A DNA stretch of 64,000 bases from GCA-003244245 sp963822695. Its GTDB lineage: Bacteria; Actinomycetota; Actinomycetes; Mycobacteriales; Pseudonocardiaceae. Location of the stretch: contig CAWGJH010000006.1 of NCBI GenBank assembly GCA_963822695.1, positions 194,700 through 258,699 on the forward strand. The letters are read 5' to 3'. Positions 9,109 to 16,307 of the stretch are shown piece by piece. The translations under genes were made by a program, and so were the position numbers. Each line of letters begins with the position of its first letter. The first letter of the stretch is position 1. Under the pieces are notes generated by a model. That model was not told the origin of the DNA. It worked only from the letters and a program-made list of their open reading frames with translations, and did no database searches.

Positions 9109-9258
9109 GTGTCGTCGTTCCTGCGGGCCGCAGCGGACTTCGATCTCTCGGGACCGCAGGCGGTGCTGACGCACTGGCACGCGCTGGCCACGATGGCAGT
9201 GCTGGTGCTCTTCCATCAGCAGCGCAAGGGGCTGGTACATCTTAAAATACCTATGTAG
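9109..9258 (+). CDS. Possible small protein or gene remnant (49 residues)
   Basis: A GTG-started frame after two in-frame stops encodes VSSFLRAAADFDLSGPQAV, then a hydrophobic stretch LATMAVLVLFHQQ. Amino-acid use looks protein-like, but no clear ribosome site is visible and I do not recognise the family. It ends 10 bp before padR, and its end overlaps the presumed padR promoter. It may be the tail of a lost membrane gene. Confidence 0.25.
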   Translation: MSSFLRAAADFDLSGPQAVLTHWHALATMAVLVLFHQQRKGLVHLKIPM

Positions 9259-9265
9259 GGTAGGT
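9249..9265. promoter_or_regulatory. Palindromic element before padR (possible auto-operator)
   Basis: ACCTA and TAGGT form an inverted pair (9249-9253 and 9261-9265) just upstream of the padR ATG. An AT-rich TTAAAATAC lies before it and could be a -10 region. PadR repressors commonly bind palindromes at their own promoters, so this is a reasonable auto-operator, although the arms are short. Confidence 0.35.
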
Positions 9266-9268
9266 CTC

Positions 9269-9577
9269 ATGCGGAAGACGCACGCTCTGGTTCAAGTGGC
9301 GATGGCCCTCGTGAGCGACCCCACGGGTCGGCACTGGGGTTACGAGCTGTCCAAGAAGACCGGCGTCCGGTCCGGCGTGCTCTACCCGATGCTGACGCGA
9401 ATGCTCGATGAGGGCTGGGTCGAGGATGGGTGGGAGGACCCGACCACCATCCGCGACAAGCGCCCACCCAGGCGGTACTACGAGCTGACCGACCGGGGTC
9501 GGCTGGGGCTCGGCGCAGTTCTGAACGAGGCCCGCCGTGACGCGCGGTTCGACAGTCTGGCCTGGAGGTTCACCTGA
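9269..9577 (+). CDS. PadR-family winged-helix transcriptional regulator
   Basis: The 102-residue protein matches the PadR winged-helix core: WGYELSKKTGVRSGVLYPML (recognition helix), LTRMLDEGWV, and the wing PPRRYYELTDRGRLGL. The N-terminus is short, with no extended C-terminal helical domain, as in PadR subfamily 2. It overlaps the following membrane-protein gene by one base, so the pair forms a unit. It probably represses its own promoter in response to an unknown ligand or stress. Confidence 0.85.
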   Translation: MRKTHALVQVAMALVSDPTGRHWGYELSKKTGVRSGVLYPMLTRMLDEGWVEDGWEDPTTIRDKRPPRRYYELTDRGRLGLGAVLNEARRDARFDSLAWRFT

Positions 9578-9918
9578 TGGCCGAGCTGCTGGAAGTTATC
9601 GCGTCCTGGCCGAGCCTGCTGTTGGTCGTCGTCGTGTTCGGGTTCGCCCCAGGATTCTGCCTGCGCCTGATCGTCCTCGCCTATCCCCGTGACGACCCTC
9701 GCCGGGCCGAGCTGATCGCGGAACTGTACGCCGTGCCCCGCATCCAGCGACCCCTGTGGGTCGCCGAGCAGTTGGAGGTCGCGCTGTTCGAGGGTCTCGG
9801 ACACCGCGTATCGGCGGCGCGGCGCCGGCGGGCTCACGTTCGTGCCGCACGTCGGGCCCGGTCGGGGCTTGCTGAGTGGCCCGCGCATCCTCCTGAAAGG
9901 TTCATCGGGCTCTTCTGA
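9577..9918 (+). CDS. Small membrane protein co-encoded with PadR
   Basis: The 113-residue product begins with one hydrophobic helix (SLLLVVVVFGFAPGFCLRLIV). An amphipathic charged region follows (YPRDDPRRAELIAELYAVPR, then WVAEQLEVALFEGL). The ATG overlaps the padR stop. Similar proteins follow small PadR-like or HTH regulators in many actinobacteria, but no function is known. It may be a membrane-bound partner of the regulator. Confidence 0.7.
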   Translation: MAELLEVIASWPSLLLVVVVFGFAPGFCLRLIVLAYPRDDPRRAELIAELYAVPRIQRPLWVAEQLEVALFEGLGHRVSAARRRRAHVRAARRARSGLAEWPAHPPERFIGLF

Positions 9919-9921
9919 CGT

Positions 9922-10155
9922 ATGTGTGGGGTCGCAAAGATGCCATCCGGTTCGCCTAACCACCCGGTGTCGCGCTGGAGTAGCTGGAACCTGCTGCTCC
10001 TGGTGCCGCTGCTCGTGCTGGTCACGCCGCTGTACAACAGCGACAAGCCGCGCCTGTTCGGTTTCCCGTTCTTCTACTGGTGCCAGTTCCTCTTCATCCC
10101 GCTCGGCGTGATCTGCGTAGGAGTGGTGTACCTGAAGACGGGTAATCGGCGGTGA
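9922..10155 (+). CDS. DUF3311 small membrane protein, partner of the symporter
   Basis: A 77-residue protein with two membrane helices (NLLLLVPLLVLVTPLYN and FFYWCQFLFIPLGVICVGVVY) and the FGFPFFYWCQ signature of DUF3311. Its stop overlaps the GTG of the sodium:solute symporter gene. Such small proteins regularly accompany MctP/MctC-type symporters and may be accessory subunits. A second start at 9940 is also possible. Confidence 0.82.
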   Translation: MCGVAKMPSGSPNHPVSRWSSWNLLLLVPLLVLVTPLYNSDKPRLFGFPFFYWCQFLFIPLGVICVGVVYLKTGNRR

Positions 10156-11792
10156 CCGTACGCTGGACCGAACTGGTCGTCTTCACGCTGCTGTTCGGCG
10201 TTGTCACCGGGCTCGGTTTCTACGCCGCCCGCTGGAAGGCGGGTTTTCCACTCGATCACCTTGATGAGTGGGGGCTGGGCGGCCGCAAGTTCGGCTCGTT
10301 GGTCACCTGGTTCCTCCTCAGTGGCGATATCTTCACCGCCTACACCTTCATCGCGCTGCCTGCGCTGATATGGGGTACCGGGGCGATGGGGTTCTTCGCG
10401 TTGCCCTTCACCGTGTTACCCTACCCGCTGGCGTCCCTGCCGCTGGTCCGATTGTGGTCGGTGTCGCGGGTACGTGGTTATGTGACCCCGGCGGACTTCG
10501 TTGCGGGCCGCTACGGGTCGGCCACGTTGGCGCTGCTGGTGGCGGTTGCCGGAATCGTCGCAATGATGCTCTACATCGCCGTGCAACTCGCCGGGCTGGA
10601 GGCGGTCCTGCGCACGATGGGCCTCAACGGGGCCGGACTGGCCGGGCATGTCCCACTATTCATCGCGTTCGTGATTCTCGCGGTATACACCTACCGGTCC
10701 GGCCTGCGGGCCCCAGCGCTGATCGCCTTCGTGAAAGGCTTGCTGATCTACCTGGTGATCACCGTCGCTGTGATCAGCCTACCGGCGAAGCTCGGCGGGT
10801 GGGGTTCAATTTTCGACGCCGCGAACGCGAAATTCACCGCCACGCCATCGACCGGCAACGGCATTCTATTGGATGGACGCAACCAGTTGCAGTACGTCAC
10901 CCTGGCGCTGGGCTCGGCGCTCACGCTGTTCGTCTACCCGCATACGCTGACCGGTGTACTGGCCGCCCACAGCCGCAACGTGATCAAACGCAACATGGTG
11001 GCGCTGCCGGCGTATTCATTGGTGCTGGGGCTGTTCGCGTTGCTGGGCTACACGGCGATCGCGGCGCATACGCACCCGATTGTCAATGCGGCCACCGGTC
11101 AACCGGACTCCAACACAGTGATCCCGATGCTCTTCGAGGGGCAGTTCCCCTCCTGGTTCGCCGGGATCGCGTTAGCGGCCATCGGGATCAGCGTGTTGGT
11201 TCCCGCCGCGATCATGTCCATCGCGGCGGCGAACCTGTGGACCCGTAACATCTACAAGGTATATCTGCATCGCGACGCCACCCCCGAACAGGAAACCAGG
11301 CAGGCCAAGATCACCTCGCTGGTGGTGAAGTTCGGCGCGGTGGTCCTGATCGTGCTGATCGACCCGCAATACTCCATTGACCTGCAGCTGATCAGTGGCG
11401 TGATCATTCTGCAGACGCTGCCCATGGTGGTGATCGCCCTCTACACCCGCTGGTTCCACATCTGGGGCCTGGCCGCAGGCTGGGCCATCGGATTGGTGTG
11501 GGGGCTATCGATGCTCTACGGCATCCCCAACCCGGCCAGCGGCAAGCGGCACTTCGGCGGGTCGGCACTCGCGTTGAACGAGTTGTCGATCCTCGGCTGG
11601 CATCCCTTCGCCGGCTCACCGACGCAGATCTACGTCGGATTTATCGCGCTCATCGGCAATCTCGTGATCGCGGCGCTGGTCACCATCGTGCTGCACCAGA
11701 TGCGGGTCTTCAACGGAACCGACGAAACCGAGACGCAGGACTACCACGCCGACGAAGACATCCCAGCGCTCAAGCCCGTCGCCAGCGGCTGA
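10152..11792 (+). CDS. Sodium:solute symporter (SSS family, monocarboxylate-permease type)
   Basis: The 546-residue polytopic protein has the SSS fold with about 13 helices. Visible signatures are WGLGGRKFGSLVTWFLLSGD in the first re-entrant region, GYVTPADFVAGRYGS, and the VLVPAAIMSIAAANLWTRN segment. It follows DUF3311 with a GTGA overlap, the arrangement seen for MctP-like carriers of pyruvate, acetate, propionate or lactate. The exact substrate cannot be read from sequence. It converges with the next gene, with only 6 bp between the stops. Confidence 0.9.
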   Translation: MTVRWTELVVFTLLFGVVTGLGFYAARWKAGFPLDHLDEWGLGGRKFGSLVTWFLLSGDIFTAYTFIALPALIWGTGAMGFFALPFTVLPYPLASLPLVRLWSVSRVRGYVTPADFVAGRYGSATLALLVAVAGIVAMMLYIAVQLAGLEAVLRTMGLNGAGLAGHVPLFIAFVILAVYTYRSGLRAPALIAFVKGLLIYLVITVAVISLPAKLGGWGSIFDAANAKFTATPSTGNGILLDGRNQLQYVTLALGSALTLFVYPHTLTGVLAAHSRNVIKRNMVALPAYSLVLGLFALLGYTAIAAHTHPIVNAATGQPDSNTVIPMLFEGQFPSWFAGIALAAIGISVLVPAAIMSIAAANLWTRNIYKVYLHRDATPEQETRQAKITSLVVKFGAVVLIVLIDPQYSIDLQLISGVIILQTLPMVVIALYTRWFHIWGLAAGWAIGLVWGLSMLYGIPNPASGKRHFGGSALALNELSILGWHPFAGSPTQIYVGFIALIGNLVIAALVTIVLHQMRVFNGTDETETQDYHADEDIPALKPVASG

Positions 11793-11798
11793 TCATCC

Positions 11799-12722
11799 TC
11801 ACGAGGTGCGCAGGAACTCGGTGAGCAGGGCCGTGGTGAGCTCCGGTGCTTCTTGTTGCACGAAGTGCCCGACGCCGGGCAGTACCTCGTAGCGGTAGCC
11901 GTCGCCGGTCCAGCGGGCCGAGCGGCGTGCGGTTCGCTCCAGCACGTACGGATCATCGGCACCATGCAGCTGGAGCACCGGTACGCGGACCGTCCGGTCC
12001 ACCGCGCGGGACAGCCGGCGCCCATCGAAGCGGAACTGCGAGCGGACGACCCACCGGTAGTACTCCAGCGCGCAATGCGCCGCGCCGGGGATCAACATGG
12101 CCTCACGGTAACGCCGGGCCACCCCGGTGAACTCGCTCGACGCGCACCATCGCGGGCCTGCCCCGCCCCGCAAGATCCCCTCCACCAGCACCGCGCCGCT
12201 GCGGGTGAGGCTGCGCTCGGGCCACCATGGGGCTTGGAAACTGGCCAGGTAGCGGGCCGCCGAGCGCTGCGCCGGGTCGCGCAGCAGCGCGTGACCCATC
12301 GCGCGTGGATGCGCGGCGGCCAGCACCGTCACCGACCGCACCACCCGGGGGTGCAGCGCGGCCGTGCACCAGCTGAGGGTCCCGCCCCAGTCGTGCCCGA
12401 CCAGGTCGGCTTGGCGTTCCCCGAGCGCCCGGACCAGACCCGCCACGTCACCAGACAGCGTCCACAGGTCATATCCCCGGGGAGGTTTGTCCGAGTCGCC
12501 ATAACCGCGCAGGTCTACCGCGACAGCGCGCATTCCCGCTGCGGCGAGCGCCGGGAGTTGGTGACGCCAAGACCACCAGAACTCCGGGAAACCATGCAGC
12601 AGGAGCACCAGCGGGCCCGTCCCGAGCTCCGCCACATGCAGCCGGATCCCGTTGGCCGATACGTCGCGGTGCGTCCACGGTCCCGGAACCCGGACCGAGC
12701 TGGGATCCGGCGGGCGGCTCAC
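11799..12722 (-). CDS. Epoxide-hydrolase-like alpha/beta hydrolase
   Basis: The 307-residue protein has the canonical elements of the epoxide hydrolase/haloalkane dehalogenase group: oxyanion motif LLHGFPEFWWSW, DLRGYGDSDKP, nucleophile elbow VGHDWGGTLSW (Asp nucleophile), LHGADDPYV for the acid and GVGHFVQQEAP for the catalytic His. A cap domain lies between strands 6 and 7. Its start overlaps the stop of the upstream holin-family gene by 4 bp. The substrate is unknown. Confidence 0.88.
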   Translation of the reverse strand: MSRPPDPSSVRVPGPWTHRDVSANGIRLHVAELGTGPLVLLLHGFPEFWWSWRHQLPALAAAGMRAVAVDLRGYGDSDKPPRGYDLWTLSGDVAGLVRALGERQADLVGHDWGGTLSWCTAALHPRVVRSVTVLAAAHPRAMGHALLRDPAQRSAARYLASFQAPWWPERSLTRSGAVLVEGILRGGAGPRWCASSEFTGVARRYREAMLIPGAAHCALEYYRWVVRSQFRFDGRRLSRAVDRTVRVPVLQLHGADDPYVLERTARRSARWTGDGYRYEVLPGVGHFVQQEAPELTTALLTEFLRTS

Positions 12723-13270
12723 TCCCTGAACGGGTCAGCGCTGGGTGCGCCGGCGCCGCGGCGGTCGACACGCCGACGGGTCAACGCCGCCCCGGTGTCG
12801 CGGACGGTGCTGATCGTGCGTTCTGGCTTCCGGATGCTGCGCATCCGGCGCCAGCCCAGCAGCGCACATGCTGCCGCGGCGACCACCATCAGTCCGAACA
12901 CGATTCCGAACCCGGCCCACTGTGGCAGCCAGATGGCCAGGATCTCCGCCACCGTGATGAACAGGAAGAACAGGCTGAAGAGCAGGATCGTCAGCGCGAG
13001 GACGAAGAAGATGCTGCCCTTGACGCCCTTGCGGACCTCGGCGGTCACCTCCGCCTTGGCCAGTTCCACCTCCGAGCGGAACAAGGTGGAGAAGTGGGTG
13101 GCAGCCTCCCGGACCAGGTCGCCCAGGGACGCATCCGCAAGCCGCGGGAGCTCTTCTGGTGACAGCGGGACAGAAGGCACCGCGGGCGGTGGTTCCGGTT
13201 TGGCGTGCCGGCCGTTGCGGGGCTGCGTGCTGGTCACCTGCGACATGGTGCCATGGCCCGTCTCGATCAC
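12719..13270 (-). CDS. Phage-holin-3/DUF1469-like membrane protein
   Basis: This 183-residue protein belongs to the actinobacterial 'phage holin family' proteins. It has an N-terminal disordered region, an amphipathic helix (LVREAATHFSTLFRSEVELAKAEV), two membrane helices (GSIFFVLALTILLFSLFFLF and WAGFGIVFGLMVVAAAACALL) and a basic tail. Despite the family name it is a chromosomal envelope protein, not evidence of a prophage. ATG at 13246 is an alternative start. It is coupled to the downstream hydrolase gene by a 4-bp overlap. Confidence 0.82.
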   Translation of the reverse strand: MIETGHGTMSQVTSTQPRNGRHAKPEPPPAVPSVPLSPEELPRLADASLGDLVREAATHFSTLFRSEVELAKAEVTAEVRKGVKGSIFFVLALTILLFSLFFLFITVAEILAIWLPQWAGFGIVFGLMVVAAAACALLGWRRMRSIRKPERTISTVRDTGAALTRRRVDRRGAGAPSADPFRE

Positions 13271-13561
13271 CTACTGTGGTCGGCATCTGGCCGAGGGTGA
13301 CCGGAATCTGCTGCTCGCCCGAGCCGTCAACCTGGGGCCGTCAACCTGGGCGGCAAGCCCGCCTCGCCAGGTGGGTACGCCAGCCCACGACGGACGTGGT
13401 CCCTCGCGATCGTGCCGATGCCACCAGCATCGGCGAATGATGACTCGGGATTGAGTTCGCCGACGATGCCGAGCTTTCGTGTTCCATCAAGACTCGGGTG
13501 CTATCGCGGTGCCCCGCGACTGTATACTTTGGCACCCCCAGGTAAGGTTGGTGTTTGCGAA

Positions 13562-14362
13562 GTGAGCCCGAGTCCCCGCGTTGCCGAGTTGCCGCCAGAG
13601 TGGAGCCACAGCAAGCTTGCTGTGGTGATCCCGACCTACAACGAGGCGGATACCCTCCCGGTTCTGGTGAAACATCTGTTCGCGCTGCCCTTGCCCAGGC
13701 TGACAGTCATCGTGGCCGACGACAACTCGCCTGACGGCACAGGTGCCATCGCCGATGACCTGGCGGCAGCCGAGGACCAGCAGGGCCAGGATCGCATGGT
13801 GGTTCTTCACCGGCCGAGCAAGGCTGGTATCGGGCGGGCACACGCTGCGGGCATGAGTGTGGCGTTGGAACGGGGCTTCGACTACGTGGCCCAAATGGAT
13901 GCTGACCTGTCGCATCCTCCCGAGGCGATCCCCGGCATGCTGGGGACCTTGCTGTCGCTCGACGCTGGAGTCGTCATCGGTAGTCGCTACGTCAACGGGG
14001 GGAGCCTGAGTAGTGACTGGGGGCGCAATCGGCGGTTCTTGTCGGCATTCGCGAACTTCTACGTGAACGCGATCCTCGGATTACGCATCAGGGATGCCAC
14101 AGCTGGGTTCAAGGTATGGCGGGCGGATGTGCTCACTCAGATCAATCTGGACGGTTTACGCAGTGACGGATACAGCTTTCAGGTTGAGATGAACTACCGA
14201 TGCGCCAACCTTGGATACTTGGCCGTCGAGGTGCCCATTCATTTTGAGGAGCGCTTGACAGGGGCGAGCAAGATGGGCCTGGCCACCAAATGGGAGTCGA
14301 TGTGGATGCCGTTTATTCTGCGCCGCCAACACCGTCGTCAGCGTTCACATCCCCAGCCCTAG
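13562..14362 (+). CDS. Polyprenol-phosphate mannosyltransferase-like GT2 enzyme
   Basis: A 266-residue GT-A glycosyltransferase of the dolichol-phosphate mannose synthase group. Motifs are VVIPTYNEADTLP, ADDNSPDGTGAI, metal site QMDADLSHPPE, and RDATAGFKVWRADVL, with a HFEERLTGASKM loop near the end. It would transfer mannose from GDP-mannose to polyprenyl phosphate as donor for lipoglycans or protein O-mannosylation. There is no fused apolipoprotein N-acyltransferase domain. I chose GTG at 13562, since the longer frame from 13412 adds a low-complexity leader. The 3' end overlaps the convergent lipoprotein gene by 4 bp. Confidence 0.88.
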   Translation: MSPSPRVAELPPEWSHSKLAVVIPTYNEADTLPVLVKHLFALPLPRLTVIVADDNSPDGTGAIADDLAAAEDQQGQDRMVVLHRPSKAGIGRAHAAGMSVALERGFDYVAQMDADLSHPPEAIPGMLGTLLSLDAGVVIGSRYVNGGSLSSDWGRNRRFLSAFANFYVNAILGLRIRDATAGFKVWRADVLTQINLDGLRSDGYSFQVEMNYRCANLGYLAVEVPIHFEERLTGASKMGLATKWESMWMPFILRRQHRRQRSHPQP

Positions 14363-14877
14363 CTGGTCGGCCGGGTAGTGAATGTGAGCATGTGGAAGTG
14401 GATGAAGCGGGGGCGCAGGCCGGCGGGAAGAGTGTCGGTGACCAGGATGCGGTCGATCGAGGGGTGTCGGACGCGGAGCACCATCAAGGCGTAGTGACCG
14501 GCCACCGCTGGTGGGCTGGCCCTGGCGATCGTCCCCTGCGGGTAGTTGCCGTGATAGACGATCAGGCAGGTCTTGGGCGGTCTGATCCGGGCTGGACGGT
14601 GTGGCCCTCGATGCCGTACGTGTGACGGTGGAGGTGCGGCTGGTGTGACACCTAGCTTGCGGGCGAGGGCATCGGCGTCAGCCTGGTTGATTCGACGGAT
14701 GAGGGTCAGGGTGCCCTGGTCGTGGACGATGTCGCGAGCCAGCGGGAGTACCGCAGCGCAGCCGGAGACGTCGCTGGTAGCTGAGGCGCCGCTACGCGGC
14801 CCCGAGCAGGCCGCCACGAGAGCAAGCGCGACCCCGGCCACTATGGCAGGGACCATCCGCCAGCGCAGGGTAGTCAT
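14359..14877 (-). CDS. Putative lipoprotein
   Basis: The 172-residue product starts with a lipoprotein signal (RWRMVPAIVAGVALALVAAC, with the lipobox Cys in LVAACSG). The mature part has one conserved stretch, ARDIVHDQGTLTLIRRINQA, and ends with a compact domain containing CLIVYHGNYPQGTI. The family is not recognised. The ATG overlaps the stop of the upstream flippase-like gene (ATGA), indicating co-transcription. It is probably exported and anchored on the outer face of the membrane. Confidence 0.72.
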   Translation of the reverse strand: MTTLRWRMVPAIVAGVALALVAACSGPRSGASATSDVSGCAAVLPLARDIVHDQGTLTLIRRINQADADALARKLGVTPAAPPPSHVRHRGPHRPARIRPPKTCLIVYHGNYPQGTIARASPPAVAGHYALMVLRVRHPSIDRILVTDTLPAGLRPRFIHFHMLTFTTRPTS

Positions 14878-16016
14878 GATACGGGGTCCGGTTCCCTCGT
14901 GAGCGGACCCATTTCCACGGTAGCGAGGTCCGCAGCGGGTGGGGCGGGTGCGCGCGAGGTCGCTCGGAGCACCAGCCACGCCAGGCCACCGGCAGGGATG
15001 CAGCCCCAATAGGTGATCAGCCGGTAGAGCAGCACAGCGGCCAGGGTGATTGTCCCGTCCCCACCGAAGGCGACCAGGGCCAGGGTGATGCTGCCCTCCA
15101 CGACCCCGATCCCCCCCGGGGTCACCGGCATGCTCGCCGCGATCTGCCCAGCGCAGTAGGCCAGCAGCAACCCGGTCCATGGCGGCGTGGTGTGCAACGC
15201 CAGAAAGGCCACTGCCAGCACCGCGACATCGGCCACCCAGCACAGCATCATCAACGCGAAGGCCGCGACGCTGGCGGCTGGGGTCAGCCGGATAGTGCGC
15301 AGCTGGCGCGCCCAGTCCCGCCACCATCCCACGATCGGCGAGCCCACCCGCATCAGGATCCGACCGACCCGGCGGGAACCCCACGCGGGCCTGGCACCCC
15401 ACCGAGCCGAGACCGCGCGAACACCCTCAAGCGGCCGGGCGATGCGACGCCGGACCGCAGGCCGGCGCAGCGCCACGTACCCGGCACCGATCAGAGCCAG
15501 CGCCGCCAGGAGCGCGATACTGACTGACTGCAACCCGGGAACCGGACCCCCGTTCCCGGGGATCTGGACCGCGACGATGGTCAACACCGTGACCGCACCG
15601 ACGTAGGCCACCGAGCACACCGCGAACGTCCACCCGGCCACCGCGGTACTCACCCGACGGCGATGCAACACTCCGACCATGACCACACCGGAGGCGGCGA
15701 ACCCGAACGGCAAGCAATAGGCCGCCGCGTCACCGGCCAGCGTGGCCGCGCCCAGGGTCATCATCCCGACCCCACCACCCCCGCGCCGCAATACCACCGC
15801 CGTCGAGGCCCCCCGCATCACGTAGGACAGCACCTCAGCAAGGATCGCTACCGCGACCCAACCCACGCTGACCGAGGACAAGGTGTCGGCGGCGGTGAAC
15901 AACTCGTCGCTGCTGTCGAACAACACCCGAGCCGCCAGCGCGGCCGCAGCCAACCCGACGACCACCACGACCAGCCGCCGCCACCACCGCACCCGAGCGC
16001 CCCGTGCCACCACCAC
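14874..16016 (-). CDS. Lysylphosphatidylglycerol synthase TM-region / UPF0104 membrane protein
   Basis: A 380-residue polytopic protein with about eight helices. Family features are VAILAEVLSYVMRGASTAVVL, ASMPVTPGGIGVVEGSITLAL and LYRLITYWGCIPAGGLAWLVL. The PxTPGGxGxxE signature marks the MprF flippase-like domain. No aminoacyltransferase domain is attached, so it is likely a lipid or polyprenol-lipid flippase-like protein. Next to a polyprenol-phosphate mannosyltransferase it could handle lipid-linked sugars, which is inference. Confidence 0.85.
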   Translation of the reverse strand: MVVARGARVRWWRRLVVVVVGLAAAALAARVLFDSSDELFTAADTLSSVSVGWVAVAILAEVLSYVMRGASTAVVLRRGGGGVGMMTLGAATLAGDAAAYCLPFGFAASGVVMVGVLHRRRVSTAVAGWTFAVCSVAYVGAVTVLTIVAVQIPGNGGPVPGLQSVSIALLAALALIGAGYVALRRPAVRRRIARPLEGVRAVSARWGARPAWGSRRVGRILMRVGSPIVGWWRDWARQLRTIRLTPAASVAAFALMMLCWVADVAVLAVAFLALHTTPPWTGLLLAYCAGQIAASMPVTPGGIGVVEGSITLALVAFGGDGTITLAAVLLYRLITYWGCIPAGGLAWLVLRATSRAPAPPAADLATVEMGPLTREPDPVS

Positions 16017-16054
16017 ACCCTCCTACACGTCAGGTGGACACACGAGCCCCGCCC

Positions 16055-16264
16055 TCAATTTTTCAGGAAACCCCCAGCCGGCCCGGCGATCGTCGTGAGC
16101 AGCGCGGTGATCTGTGCCATGCCGGTGGACTGCACGGCGAAGCCCTCGCGCATCTCCCGACGCAGTTCGCCAATCTCCTGGTGCATCTCCTGGCGCAGTT
16201 CATCGATCTGTTGGCCCTGCTCCAGCTGGGTCTCGCGCAGAGCATTCAGGACCTTGTTCAGCAC
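16055..16264 (-). CDS. Small coiled-coil protein downstream of the NACHT gene
   Basis: A GTG-started, 69-residue frame lies 43 bp after the stop of the trypsin-NACHT-WD40 gene on the same strand. It has an almost continuous heptad pattern (VLNALRETQLEQGQQIDELR, then QEIGELRREMREGFAVQ) and a glycine-rich tail. It could be an oligomerising accessory or regulatory peptide of that system. No family is recognised and the ribosome site is weak. Confidence 0.5.
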   Translation of the reverse strand: MLNKVLNALRETQLEQGQQIDELRQEMHQEIGELRREMREGFAVQSTGMAQITALLTTIAGPAGGFLKN

Positions 16265-16307
16265 GGGCGCGATCCTACTGCCGCCCGCTGGAGATCATCC
16301 CCGACCG

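Noticed and set aside
12719..13270. Phage holin family protein as a prophage marker
   Set aside because: No phage structural, integrase or lysin genes are nearby; this family is ordinary in actinobacterial chromosomes.
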